From Streptomyces venezuelae (GTDB lineage Bacteria; Actinomycetota; Actinomycetes; Streptomycetales; Streptomycetaceae): DNA of 64,000 nucleotides. The number at the start of each line of letters is the position of its first letter. Position 1 is the first letter of the stretch. The position numbers and the translations under genes were made by a program. The stretch lies in contig NZ_CP029193.1 of NCBI RefSeq assembly GCF_008642355.1, forward strand, positions 3,000,001-3,064,000, in the 5' to 3' direction. Of the stretch, positions 33,584 to 42,291 are shown piece by piece. A model generated the notes under the pieces. It made no database searches. It was not told the DNA's origin and was given only the letters and a program-made list of their open reading frames with translations.

Positions 33584-34471
33584 TCAGCGGCGTATCCAGT
33601 GCACGGCCACCACGGAGTCGTGCCCCGCCTTCTTCAGGGCCTCGGCGACAGCGGCGTTGATCCGCAGTTTCTTCTCCGTATCGGTCGCCTCCACCGAGTA
33701 CGGCCTGACGGAGAGGGGCCACTGGTCCCTCGCCAGATCCTCGATCCGGAACCGGAACCGGTCGAACTGCCTGACGGCCTCGCGGATCGTGGCGGCGAAG
33801 ACCGTGTCCCCCGCCGTGTCCGCGTGCCGCTTGACGATGAGGCCGAGGACCGCCGTCGGGCGGTACGGATCGCCGCGCTCCACCGGGCTGCCCGCGAACT
33901 TCCCGTAATCGTCCGGGCTCGTGTGGCAGTTGAGCCGCAGGGCGCAGGTGTTCACGCCCTTCTCCGGGTCTCCGTACGCGTACGACACGTCGGCGACGGT
34001 GCCGGACAGCACGTCGTCGGTGTCGGGCGGCTGGTGCGTCGCCTTCCACTCCTCGTCCTGCCGCGCGTCGTCGAAGCAGACCCGGGGAAGCCGGACGTCC
34101 TCCCCCTCGGCGAAGGTGAGGTTCAGGAGCGCGAGGTCCGAGCGCCGGTCGTGGTCGTGCACCTTCCCCATGGCCTGCTTCCCGTCGGAGAGGCGCAGCA
34201 TGAGCAGGTCGAGGCCCTTCAGCTCGCGGTCCTTGAGGCAGTGCGCGGCGGTGAGGGCGAACTCGCGGGTGAGGCGTACGCCCGATCCGCGCCGGCAGCC
34301 GTCGCCCTGCCCGAGGCCTTCGTCCTGCCCGCAGTCGGCCCCTCGGCGGCATTCGGCGCCCTGTCGGCAGCCGCTCCGGAAGATCTCGATGAAGTGTTCG
34401 TCGTACACCACGGGCCAGCCCCCCCGTCCCGGACCCTGAGCGAACCCCCGATTTCGCCCGGAAGACGCCAT
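33584..34471 (-). CDS. Trypsin-fold protein, apparently catalytically dead
   Basis: A 295-aa protein with no signal peptide. The chymotrypsin fold is marked by FALTAAHCL (His77) and RRSDLALLNL (Asp112). Where GDSGGPV should hold the nucleophile the protein has KFAGSPV, so the serine position is Ala193; Ser195 is two residues away. Residues 33-61 hold a Cys/Gly-rich insert with three CRxG units. Similar cytosolic trypsin-like domains occur in NTPase-linked bacterial conflict systems. ATG 34471 chosen. It is followed by the TPR gene on the same strand. Confidence 0.7.
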   Translation of the reverse strand: MASSGRNRGFAQGPGRGGWPVVYDEHFIEIFRSGCRQGAECRRGADCGQDEGLGQGDGCRRGSGVRLTREFALTAAHCLKDRELKGLDLLMLRLSDGKQAMGKVHDHDRRSDLALLNLTFAEGEDVRLPRVCFDDARQDEEWKATHQPPDTDDVLSGTVADVSYAYGDPEKGVNTCALRLNCHTSPDDYGKFAGSPVERGDPYRPTAVLGLIVKRHADTAGDTVFAATIREAVRQFDRFRFRIEDLARDQWPLSVRPYSVEATDTEKKLRINAAVAEALKKAGHDSVVAVHWIRR

Positions 34472-34525
34472 GGTAACCAGAATTGGTTGCCGGGGAATGG
34501 GCCTGTGGCACATCTGAGGGAATAT

Positions 34526-35113
34526 TCAGTCGGGGGCGACCGGACGCGCTCTGCGGATTCCGGGAACTCTCGAACGCTTCAGCCGCGCCAGCCACTTCTG
34601 CCTCATCGAGATCCTTTCGGGATGAATCTCGGCACGCAGCAGAGCGAGGAGCCGGTGATCCGCTTTCCTTGATTTTTTCACGGTCTTTTTGAACTCGACC
34701 CAGTAAGGGTCGTTGTCGCTGATCCGCGGATTGTTGTCCTGCTGGGTGCACCACGATCCCCAGGCCAGTTTCCACCGCCGCCGGGCCGCGAAGGCGCGCT
34801 TGCAGGCGGTGAGGAGCGCGTCGCTGCCGTAGATCTCCAGGCGGGCGAGGAGCGGGGACATGTCGTCGGCGGGGACCGTCGTGCCGGGCGGGCGTTCGGG
34901 GAAGGCGCCGGTTCTGCGGACCGTCTCCCTGAGGTCCGCCATGCGCCTGACGGCGATCATGACTTCGTCGTAGACGGCCATACGCCGGTCCCACACGCGG
35001 TTCTCGTGTTCGCGTCTGGTCGTGGCCCGCTGGATGAGCCACGCGCTGGAGAACGTGGCCAGGGCGCCGAACGCCGTGCCGGTGAGCGCCGCTTCGGCCG
35101 GAGTCAGTCCCAT
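34526..35113 (-). CDS. Membrane-anchored helical protein of unknown function
   Basis: A 195-aa protein with one N-terminal transmembrane helix (LTGTAFGALATFSSAWLI) and then a basic, helical cytosolic part rich in Arg/Lys, with WDRRMAVYDEVMIAVRRMADL as a possible coiled coil. No known motif. It precedes the trypsin-like gene by 54 bases on the same strand. The one-helix plus four-helix layout recurs in effectors and sensors of bacterial conflict systems, but that comparison is inference. Confidence 0.65.
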   Translation of the reverse strand: MGLTPAEAALTGTAFGALATFSSAWLIQRATTRREHENRVWDRRMAVYDEVMIAVRRMADLRETVRRTGAFPERPPGTTVPADDMSPLLARLEIYGSDALLTACKRAFAARRRWKLAWGSWCTQQDNNPRISDNDPYWVEFKKTVKKSRKADHRLLALLRAEIHPERISMRQKWLARLKRSRVPGIRRARPVAPD

Positions 35114-35224
35114 GGCGTCATCCCCATGGCGTCATGATGACGCGCGGACGCCCCCGGCGAACCTGAACCGGGAACGTCCGCGACCGTGCGCCGGGAACGT
35201 CCGCTCCGCGCGTCACCCGGCGGG

Positions 35225-36082
35225 CTACGCGTCCTTCAACTCCTGCCTCTGCCGCCCGAGCCCCTCGATCTCCAGCTCCACCACGTCACCGGCCCGCAGG
35301 TACGGCTTCGGCTCCGGCTGCCCCATCGCCACGCCCGCGGGCGTCCCCGTGTTGATGACGTCGCCGGGGTAGAGGGTCATGAACTGGCTCACGTAGCGCA
35401 CGACTTCCGCGACCGGGAAGATCTGGTCGGCGGTCGTGCCGTCCTGCTTCAGCTCACCGTTGACCCAGAGTTTCAGGGACAGGGCCTGCGGGTCGGCGAT
35501 CTCGTCGGCGGTGACGAGCCAGGGGCCCAGCGGGTTGAACGTCTCGCAGTTCTTGCCCTTGTCCCAGGTGCCGCCCCGCTCGATCTGGAACTCCCGCTCG
35601 GACACGTCGTGGGCCACCGCGTACCCCGCGACGTGCGCGAGCGCCTCCTCGTCCGACTCCAGGTAGCGCGCCGTACGTCCGATGACCACGGCGAGCTCGA
35701 CCTCCCAGTCCGTCTTCACGGAGCGGCGCGGCACCAGGACGGTGTCGTCGGGGCCGATCACCGTGTCCGCCGCCTTGAAGAAGACGACGGGCTCGGCGGG
35801 CGGCTCCGCGCCCGTCTCGCGGGCGTGGTCGTGGTAGTTCAGGCCGATGCAGACGACCTTGCCCACCCGCCCCACCGGCGGCCCTACGCGCAGCCCGGCC
35901 GCGTCGAGTACGGGCAGGTCACCGGCGTCGGCGGCGGCCCTGATCCGGTCGAGCGCCGCCGCGTCGGCGAGCACGCTGCCGTCGATGTCGGCGACCACCC
36001 CCGACAGGTCCCTGAGGGTTCCCTCGGCGTCGAGGAGCGCGGGGCGCTCCGCGCCTGACGTACCGACTCGCAGCAGCTTCAT
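35225..36082 (-). CDS. Fumarylacetoacetate hydrolase-family protein
   Basis: A 285-aa FAH-superfamily enzyme. N-terminal cap (LRVGTSGAERPALLDAEGT), then KVVCIGLNYHDHARETG, metal ligands in DWEVELAVVIGR, and GTWDKGKNCETFNPLGPWLVTADEI; the end has YPGDVINTGTPAGVAMGQ. These enzymes hydrolyse or decarboxylate beta-diketo acids from aromatic or sugar catabolism. ATG 36082 starts the conserved MKLLRVG. The substrate is not apparent from the context. Confidence 0.92.
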   Translation of the reverse strand: MKLLRVGTSGAERPALLDAEGTLRDLSGVVADIDGSVLADAAALDRIRAAADAGDLPVLDAAGLRVGPPVGRVGKVVCIGLNYHDHARETGAEPPAEPVVFFKAADTVIGPDDTVLVPRRSVKTDWEVELAVVIGRTARYLESDEEALAHVAGYAVAHDVSEREFQIERGGTWDKGKNCETFNPLGPWLVTADEIADPQALSLKLWVNGELKQDGTTADQIFPVAEVVRYVSQFMTLYPGDVINTGTPAGVAMGQPEPKPYLRAGDVVELEIEGLGRQRQELKDA

Positions 36083-36195
36083 GGTCAGACTCCATTCCTT
36101 CGGCAGCCCGGCCGATGGGATGCGGCCATCGGAGGTTTGGTCGATCGTCCAAGGTCGCCGTCCGCTCCGCAATACCCCGTTCACGTACTGGACCG

Positions 36196-36966
36196 TTACC
36201 CAGCGGTAGCCAGGACCCCCGCCGTGCCCGGCATGTCCCGGTACAGCACGGCTCGTTCGACCGCGCTCCACGTCGTACTGGTCACCACGTACAGCGCGGC
36301 CGCCAGCGGCACGACGGCGACCGTGAACAGAGTCATGAACGACATCAGCGGCATCACCTTCGTGATCGCGCCCATACCGGGCACCTGCTGGGCCTGCTGG
36401 TCACCGCCCTGGGGCAGGGGGTCCGCCGCCATCTGCGACTTCGTGCGCCGGTAGTTGAACGTGGCGACGGCCGCGACGAGCAGGAACAGCCCGACGTAGA
36501 CCAGCCCCTGCGCCCCGAACACCCCGCCTTCCGCGAGCGCGTCCGTCCACCGGCCGCCGAGCGGCGCGGCGAAGAGCGTGTGGTCGAGGAGCGTGTTGGC
36601 GTCACCGCCGATGCTGGAGCTGGAGAAGAGGTGGTACAGCAGGAAGAACGCCGGCAGTTGGAAGAGGCTGGGCAGGCATCCGGAGAGCGGCGACACCTGC
36701 TCCTTGCGGTGCAGTTCGAGGACGGCCTTCTGCAGCTTCTCGGGGTTCTTGGCGTGCTTCTTGCGCAACTCCGCGATCTGGGGGTTGAGCTTGGCGCGCG
36801 CCTTCTGGCCGCGGGCCGCGGCGCGCGAGAGCGGGTGGACGAGGAGCCGTACGCAGGCGGTGAACAGCACGATCGCGGCGGCGGTCGCCGAGGCGTGGAA
36901 GAGCGGGTCGAGCAGGTCGGCGAGGTGCGCGACAAGATCGGCGAACAGGGACATGAAAGCGGACAT
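36196..36966 (-). CDS. YidC/Oxa1-type membrane protein insertase
   Basis: A 256-aa inner-membrane protein with the YidC core. A periplasmic N-terminus and first helix precede the positively charged hydrophilic groove Arg in FTACVRLLVHPLSR, then a cytosolic helical hairpin (KLNPQIAELRKKHAKNPEKL), LSGCLPSLFQLPAFFLLYHLF and three more helices. It is a second, shorter copy than the housekeeping YidC expected near rnpA. ATG 36966 or 36954. A DUF6412-like gene lies 151 bases upstream on the same strand. Confidence 0.88.
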   Translation of the reverse strand: MSAFMSLFADLVAHLADLLDPLFHASATAAAIVLFTACVRLLVHPLSRAAARGQKARAKLNPQIAELRKKHAKNPEKLQKAVLELHRKEQVSPLSGCLPSLFQLPAFFLLYHLFSSSSIGGDANTLLDHTLFAAPLGGRWTDALAEGGVFGAQGLVYVGLFLLVAAVATFNYRRTKSQMAADPLPQGGDQQAQQVPGMGAITKVMPLMSFMTLFTVAVVPLAAALYVVTSTTWSAVERAVLYRDMPGTAGVLATAG

Positions 36967-37117
36967 GGAGGAGCCCTCCGTGGGTCTCGTCGTGCCGGGA
37001 GAGGAGAGGGCGACGGTCAGCGAGGGCTGGCGTCGCGTCGGCATGACGGCCCGCGAGGGGACGCTCGGAAGAGCTGGGTTGTTCCCGGTTGTTCCGGTTG
37101 TTCCCGGTTGCGTTCCC

Positions 37118-37438
37118 CTACGCGGCCGTCAGGACGGGACGGCCGGGTGCTCGGGGGCGCCTGCGGCCCCTGGCGTCGGGGTCGCGTTGCGGCAGGAAGG
37201 CCGTACGCATCTCACGGTCGCGGATGGCCGTGCGCACTCTGGTGCGGGGCACGGCGGGTGCGCAGCGCGCGGCGATGACGGAGCAGACGGCGAGCGCGGA
37301 GCCCGCGGCGGCGGTCGCGGCGAGCGCGACGGCGGAGGCGAGACTTCCGGTGTCGACGAGGACGACTTCGACGAGGAGGAGCAGGAGGAGCAGGGCCGGG
37401 CGTGCGGCCGCCTTCCCGTCACGGATCACGTCGCGCAT
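37118..37438 (-). CDS. Small membrane protein (DUF6412-like)
   Basis: A 106-aa protein with two helices (ALLLLLLLVEVVLVDTG and AVALAATAAAGSALAVCSVIAA) and a C-terminal motif RTAIRDREMRTAFLPQRDPD that I recall from DUF6412. It precedes the YidC-like gene and may work with it. Function unknown. Confidence 0.72.
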   Translation of the reverse strand: MRDVIRDGKAAARPALLLLLLLVEVVLVDTGSLASAVALAATAAAGSALAVCSVIAARCAPAVPRTRVRTAIRDREMRTAFLPQRDPDARGRRRPRAPGRPVLTAA

Positions 37439-37509
37439 GTCTGCCCCCTCTCTCTGCCGGTGCTTGTGACGACTGTCGTACTGCGCCTCTGACTACTGTC
37501 GTACTGCCG

Positions 37510-38040
37510 TTATACAGGATCGACTTCGACCGGCTGAAGGAGCCTGCGGGGCCGGGCCAGTGCGCGGCTGACCGGATCTTTCGGGTCCGGATCGAGCCCG
37601 GGCCCCGGCAGCATCTCGACGTCCCTGATGGCGACGGGGCCGCCGCAGGCCGGACAGTCGCCCCCGGCGCCCAGTTCGGTGCCGCACGCCGCGTGCCGGA
37701 AGAGGCGCGGCGACTTGGTGCCGGAGATGTGGTCGCGCCCCCACGCCCCGAGCGCGCGAAGCACCGGCCACAGGGCCTCGCCGCGCTCCGTCACCACGTA
37801 CTCCTGCCGCCTCGGCGCCTCGGCGCACGGCCGTTTGTCCAGGACGCCCGCGGCGACGAGCGTCTGCAGGCGGGCGGCGAGGACGGCGCGCGGGATGCCG
37901 AGGTGGACGAGGAAGTCGTTGTACCGCCGCACTCCGTAGAGGGCGTCGCGGACGATGAGCAGCGTCCAGCGCTCGCCGACCACCTCCAGGGCGCGGGCCA
38001 TGGAGCACTCCTGCGCGGCGTAGTCCTTGCCGAGAGCCAT
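37510..38040 (-). CDS. HxlR-family transcriptional regulator
   Basis: A 176-aa MarR-like winged-helix regulator. CSMARALEVVGERWTLLIVR and RRYNDFLVHLGIPRAVLAAR are the family motifs, with YVVTERGEALWPVLRALGAWG after them. A C-terminal zinc-ribbon-like segment (HAACGTELGAGGDCPACGG) holds four Cys. It is divergent from an MFS exporter, with a long inverted repeat between, suggesting it represses that exporter and itself. Confidence 0.9.
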   Translation of the reverse strand: MALGKDYAAQECSMARALEVVGERWTLLIVRDALYGVRRYNDFLVHLGIPRAVLAARLQTLVAAGVLDKRPCAEAPRRQEYVVTERGEALWPVLRALGAWGRDHISGTKSPRLFRHAACGTELGAGGDCPACGGPVAIRDVEMLPGPGLDPDPKDPVSRALARPRRLLQPVEVDPV

Positions 38041-38066
38041 GTCTCCACTCTAACCGTTTTCCCGTA

Positions 38067-38134
38067 CGAGGTTCAGTGAACGAACTCTCGATGCTACGGT
38101 CGTCGCACTCACCGAGTTCAATGACTGAACCTCG
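38067..38134. promoter_or_regulatory. Inverted-repeat operator between hxlR-type regulator and MFS gene
   Basis: CGAGGTTCAGT (38067-38077) and ACTGAACCTCG (38124-38134) are perfect inverted repeats 46 bases apart. Inner half-sites GAACTC/GAGTTC extend the symmetry. GTTCAGTGAAC at the left arm is itself palindromic, the usual form of an HxlR box. Confidence 0.65.
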
Positions 38135-38146
38135 AAGGGCTTCTCC

Positions 38147-39610
38147 ATGTCCTCCCGCCTCGGCCACACCCCCACCGCCCCCGCGCCGACCACTCCGGCA
38201 CCGGCCGCCCCCGCATCGGGCACCCCCGAAGCGACCGCCCCCGCACCACCCCCGTCCGGCACCCCGCACCCCCGCGCCACCCTCGCCGTCACCAGCGCCG
38301 CAACGGCCGTGACGCTCATGACGTACACGGCGCCGATGATCACGCTCCCCGACACGGCAGCCGCCCTGCACACCCCGCTCTCCGCCCAGGCCTGGCTGCT
38401 CAACGGCACACCACTCGGCCTCGCCGCGGTCCTCCTGGTCGCGGGCAGCCTCGCCGACGACTACGGCCGGCGGCGGATCTTCCTCTCCGGCACGGTCGCG
38501 CTCGGCATCACCACCGTGCTCTCCGCGCTCGCCGGGTCGACCTGGCTGTTCACCCTGGCCCGCCTGGCCCAGGGCGCGGCGAGCGCGGCCATCCTCGCGA
38601 GCAGCCTCGGCCTGCTCGTGCACGCGTTCCCCGCGGGCGCCGCGCGGATCAGGGCGACCGGCGTCTGGGGCGCGTTCGTGAGCGGCGGCATCGCGGCGGG
38701 CCCGCCGGTCGCGGGGGCCCTGGCGGGAGCGGGCCCGAACGGCTGGCGCTGGGCGTACGCCACCCTCGGCGCCGCCGCCCTCGTGGTCGCCGCCCTGGCA
38801 CCGCGCGCGCTGACCGAGTCCCGCGCCGCGCGCCGCGGCCGCCCTGACCTGGCGGGCGCAGCCACCCTCGGTCTGGCCCTGACGTCGCTGGTGGCCGCGC
38901 TCACCCTCGGGCGGGACGGCTGGCTGCGCGCACCCGTGGCGGCGCTCCTGGTCGCGGCGGCCGTGCTGCTCGCCGCGTTCGTGGCGGTGGAACGCCGCGT
39001 CCGGACCCCGATGCTCGACCTGGCCCTGCTGCGCCGCCCGCTGTTCCTGGCCTCGACGGCGGGCGCCCTGTTCACGGGGTTCTCCGTGATCGGCCTGTTC
39101 AGCTATCTGCCGACGCTGCTCCAGCACACGCTGAACCTCTCCGTCATGAGCACGGCCTGGCTGCTCGTGATCTGGTCGGGCACGTCCTTCGTGGCGGCGT
39201 TGCAGGCCAGGCGGCTCGCGGGCCGGGTCTCGGCCCGCCACCAACTGGCCGTCGGCTTCGCCCTGCACGCCGTCGCCGCCGTGACGATGCTGGGCGCGGC
39301 GTCCTCGGGCTCCTGGACCCGGCTGCTGCCCGGCCTCCTCGTCTCCGGCGCGGGCGCCGGCCTCCTGAACGCGGCGCTCCCGCTGCTCTCGGTCGAGTCC
39401 GTGCCCGCCGAACGCGCCGCGATGGGCTCGGGCGCCAACAACACGGCGCGCTACGTCGGTTCGGCCGCGGGCGTCGCCCTGATGATCGCGGTGTCGACCT
39501 CGACGGACGACCTCGCGCACGGCGCGGACCTCGCGGTGACGGTCTCGGCCTGCCTCGCGGTGCTCGCGACGGTCAGCGTGCTTCTGCTGCGGGAGCGGCG
39601 ACGGAGCTGA
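38147..39610 (+). CDS. MFS multidrug-type exporter (DHA2 family)
   Basis: A 487-aa transporter with 14 helices after a Pro/Ala-rich cytosolic leader of about 45 residues. The motif A loop is LADDYGRRRIFLSG, and motif C appears around GPPVAGALAGAGPNGWRWAY, the drug:H+ antiporter-2 signature. Likely controlled by the divergent HxlR regulator. Its last 38 bases overlap the convergent symporter gene. Confidence 0.9.
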   Translation: MSSRLGHTPTAPAPTTPAPAAPASGTPEATAPAPPPSGTPHPRATLAVTSAATAVTLMTYTAPMITLPDTAAALHTPLSAQAWLLNGTPLGLAAVLLVAGSLADDYGRRRIFLSGTVALGITTVLSALAGSTWLFTLARLAQGAASAAILASSLGLLVHAFPAGAARIRATGVWGAFVSGGIAAGPPVAGALAGAGPNGWRWAYATLGAAALVVAALAPRALTESRAARRGRPDLAGAATLGLALTSLVAALTLGRDGWLRAPVAALLVAAAVLLAAFVAVERRVRTPMLDLALLRRPLFLASTAGALFTGFSVIGLFSYLPTLLQHTLNLSVMSTAWLLVIWSGTSFVAALQARRLAGRVSARHQLAVGFALHAVAAVTMLGAASSGSWTRLLPGLLVSGAGAGLLNAALPLLSVESVPAERAAMGSGANNTARYVGSAAGVALMIAVSTSTDDLAHGADLAVTVSACLAVLATVSVLLLRERRRS

Positions 39611-41108
39611 TCCCGTCCTCCGGTTGCCCCACCGGATCACTCGCGAGGACGTCCTCGTCCGGCCGCCCGTCCTCCCGATCGGCGGGCCCGACGTACGACA
39701 CCACGAGCGCGACCACCAGGTTCACGGCGAGCGCGACGATCCCCGCGTTGACCCCGAACACGGGGTCGTGGTCGCTGAAGACGAGCGCGCACACGATCGC
39801 CACACCCACCACGAGCCCGCTCAACGCACCCACCAGGCTCAACTTCCGCCACACAAGCCCCAGAAGTAGCATGGGTACGAGCTGCGCCATCCCCTCGTAC
39901 GAGATGAGCGAGAGCCGTACGAGCGTGTTGGGCGCCCCGTACGTCATCGCGAGCGCGAGCGCCCCCGCCACGACGACCACGCCCTGAGAGGCGACCTTCT
40001 GCCGCTGCGGGGTACGCCACCGGGGCAGCAGCGACAGCACGCTGCTGCCCCACATCGTCCCGATGACCAGCATGAACACGGCCATGGGCACGATGGACGA
40101 GAGCGCGGCGGCGACCCCGATGACGCCGACGGCCCAGGCGGGCAGCGAGTCTACGACGAGCTTGAAGAGCGCGAGATTGGACTCGGCACCGACAAGCCCC
40201 GGCACGACGAAGAGCGCGGCCATGCCGAGCAGCATGGGCACGAAGAGCAGCACGTTGTAGGCGGGCAGCCAGATGGCGTTGCGTCGCAGCCCGTCCGCGC
40301 TGCGCGCACCCAGATACCCGGCGACGGTGGTCGGGAAAATGACAACAGTGAGCGCGTTGAGGAGCGAGGTGGTCGCGAACCACGCCTCCCCGTACTGGCT
40401 CCCGCCGCTCCCCGGCAACGTCAGCCAGGCACTCTTCTCCTCGACGATCCGGTCGAGGAAGGGCCCGTACCCGTCGAAGTAGTGCTGCGGCACATAGACG
40501 GCGAGGAAGGCGAGCGTGCCCACAACGAGCACGTCCTTGAGAACGGACACCCAGGCGCTGCCGCGCAGCCCGCTCACGACGACGAACCCGGTCGTGACGG
40601 CGAAGCCGATGAAGTACGCCCAGTCGAGACTGATGGCGCCGTACGAGATCGTCGACACGACGACGCCCATGCCGGTGATCTGCAACTGGATGTAGGGCAG
40701 CAGGAAGACGGTGACGAGCAGCGCGACACCGGCACCGAGCCAGGGCCGCCCGTACCGGTGGGCGACCATGTCGGAGATGCTGACGAGCCCGTGGCGGCGG
40801 GCGTAGGCCCAGAGCATGGGCCCGACGACGTACCCGACGGCGTACCCGCAGGACATGTAGGCGACGACGTACAGCACGGGCGCCCCGTAGTTGTACCCCC
40901 ACCCGGCGGCCCCCAGATAACTGAAGCTGGTGTACCCCTCCCCCGCCATCAGCACCCAGATGAAGACGGCCCCGAGGCTGCGCCCGCCCACGGACCACTC
41001 GGCGATCCCGCCCTGCTTGCCGCGCCCGCGGACGGCTGCGAGACCGAGGGCGACGGTGCCGGCCATGAAGACGGCGAAGACGGTGGTGGCGACGGCTCCG
41101 TTGCTCAT
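39573..41108 (-). CDS. Sodium:solute symporter (SSS family)
   Basis: A 511-aa symporter with about 13 helices: EWSVGGRSLGAVFIWVLMAGEGY (the GGR start of the SSS fold), ISDMVAHRYGRPWLG and a late LVRLSLISYEGMAQLVPMLLLG. The form fits acetate/pyruvate/monocarboxylate or amino-acid symporters of Actinobacteria. Translated with the 4-base overlapping DUF3311 gene upstream, a usual pairing. The stop lies inside the MFS gene end. Confidence 0.9.
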   Translation of the reverse strand: MSNGAVATTVFAVFMAGTVALGLAAVRGRGKQGGIAEWSVGGRSLGAVFIWVLMAGEGYTSFSYLGAAGWGYNYGAPVLYVVAYMSCGYAVGYVVGPMLWAYARRHGLVSISDMVAHRYGRPWLGAGVALLVTVFLLPYIQLQITGMGVVVSTISYGAISLDWAYFIGFAVTTGFVVVSGLRGSAWVSVLKDVLVVGTLAFLAVYVPQHYFDGYGPFLDRIVEEKSAWLTLPGSGGSQYGEAWFATTSLLNALTVVIFPTTVAGYLGARSADGLRRNAIWLPAYNVLLFVPMLLGMAALFVVPGLVGAESNLALFKLVVDSLPAWAVGVIGVAAALSSIVPMAVFMLVIGTMWGSSVLSLLPRWRTPQRQKVASQGVVVVAGALALAMTYGAPNTLVRLSLISYEGMAQLVPMLLLGLVWRKLSLVGALSGLVVGVAIVCALVFSDHDPVFGVNAGIVALAVNLVVALVVSYVGPADREDGRPDEDVLASDPVGQPEDGISSVAAPAAEAR

Positions 41109-41314
41109 GACGACGCACGTCCCTTCCGCTTCCGGTCACCCCGGTGCGCGAGCCAGACGCAGAGCGGCGTGAGCACGGTCGCGCACAGCAGCCAGAAGAA
41201 GAGAAACGGCAGCCCGAGGACGACGGGCCGCACGCGGTTGGCGAGCGGCAGCACGCCGAGGTACAGCACGAAGGGGACGAGCAGCCAGAGAAGATGGGGA
41301 CGTCGAGCGATCAC
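41105..41314 (-). CDS. DUF3311 protein (symporter partner)
   Basis: A 69-aa protein with two helices (LLWLLVPFVLYLGVLPLAN and VVLGLPFLFFWLLCATVLTPL) and end LAHRGDRKRKG. DUF3311 genes typically precede SSS transporters, here with an ATGA overlap, so it is probably a small subunit or stabiliser. Confidence 0.88.
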   Translation of the reverse strand: MIARRPHLLWLLVPFVLYLGVLPLANRVRPVVLGLPFLFFWLLCATVLTPLCVWLAHRGDRKRKGRASS

Positions 41315-41341
41315 GGCCCGACCTTAGTCTCTGCCTCTCGG

Positions 41342-42160
41342 CTACCTGGGCCGCATGGCCCGGAGCTTCCCCCACACGACGAGCCGGTACTTCGAGGTGT
41401 ACTCGGGGGTACAGGTGGTGAGCGTGATGTAGTACCCGGGCGCGTGGTACCCGTACCCCCTCCGCACGTCGCTGCGCGGCACGTCACGTATGACGCCCCC
41501 GTCGTGGGCGGAGGTCCGCGCCAACGCCTTGTCGACGACGTACGTGTACACGGCCTCCTTGGTCTCGACGCGCAGCTCGTCCCCGTTCCGGAGCCGGTCG
41601 ATGCGGCGGAAGGGCTCGCCGTGGGTGTTGCGGTGCCCGGCGAGGGCGAAGTTGCCGCCCTGGCCGGGCTGGGCGGTACGCGGATAATGCCCGACGTACC
41701 CCTTGTCGAGCACGCCCCCCTTGCCGACCCCTTCGGCGACAGGAACGCGGATGCCGATCCGCGGGATGCGGAGGACTGCGTAGGCCTGGTCCCATCGGGG
41801 TGGGCCGGTGCGGCCGGACTGCGGAGGGTCTCCGGGCACGCCACGGGCGGGACCGCGCGCGGGATCACGCCAACCGGAGCGTCCCGCCTCCGCCGGAAGC
41901 CCCCCGGCCGCCCCTCCTGCTCGCTCGCCCCCGGAACCATCCCCGTCCGACCGGCCCCACTCCTCCTCAAGGGCCTCGACCTCGCGCTCGGCGGCGGCGC
42001 GGGCCTGCCGGTTGGTCCACCACAGCTGATGAGCGACGAGAAGGAGCAGCACGACCCCGAGGGTGACGGCGACCTCGGCGGCGTTCCACGCCAGCCGCGC
42101 GGCGAGGGAGCGGCGGCCCGGCGACCGCCCCTGCTGAACGACAGGTACCCGTACGCGCAC
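41342..42160 (-). CDS. Class E sortase
   Basis: A 272-aa membrane-bound transpeptidase. A cytosolic basic start leads to one helix (VAVTLGVVLLLLVAHQLWW), an Arg/Glu stalk and low-complexity linker, then the sortase fold with catalytic His in FALAGHRNTHG, Cys in ITLTTCTPEYTSKYR and the active-site Arg just after it. TLTTC plus LAGHRNTHG is the class E signature; these enzymes attach LAxTG proteins such as long chaplins. GTG 42160 has an AGGAGG site six bases upstream. An LAETG protein lies at 26642-27373. Confidence 0.92.
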   Translation of the reverse strand: MRVRVPVVQQGRSPGRRSLAARLAWNAAEVAVTLGVVLLLLVAHQLWWTNRQARAAAEREVEALEEEWGRSDGDGSGGERAGGAAGGLPAEAGRSGWRDPARGPARGVPGDPPQSGRTGPPRWDQAYAVLRIPRIGIRVPVAEGVGKGGVLDKGYVGHYPRTAQPGQGGNFALAGHRNTHGEPFRRIDRLRNGDELRVETKEAVYTYVVDKALARTSAHDGGVIRDVPRSDVRRGYGYHAPGYYITLTTCTPEYTSKYRLVVWGKLRAMRPR

Positions 42161-42191
42161 GAAGCCTCCTCGCCCCGACGACGCTCCTCGA

Positions 42192-42239
42192 CCCGACGAC
42201 CCGACGACCCGACGGCCCGACGGCCCGACGGCCCGACGA
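42192..42239. repeat. Octamer tandem repeat upstream of sortase E
   Basis: Six exact-length copies of CCCGACG followed by A or G. It starts 31 bases before the sortase start codon, in what should be the 5' leader or promoter. Such a G/C octamer tract is prone to copy-number change. Confidence 0.8.
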
Positions 42240-42291
42240 CGCCGGGGTCCCGCCCCCGGCCGCGGCGAGGATAGGCGCAGCACCCGCAACA

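Noticed and set aside
36196..36966. Housekeeping YidC near the origin
   Set aside because: No rpmH, rnpA, jag or parAB genes lie nearby; this is an accessory paralogue.
42192..42239. Short regularly spaced repeats that might be a CRISPR array
   Set aside because: The units are 8 bases with no spacers; it is a simple tandem repeat.
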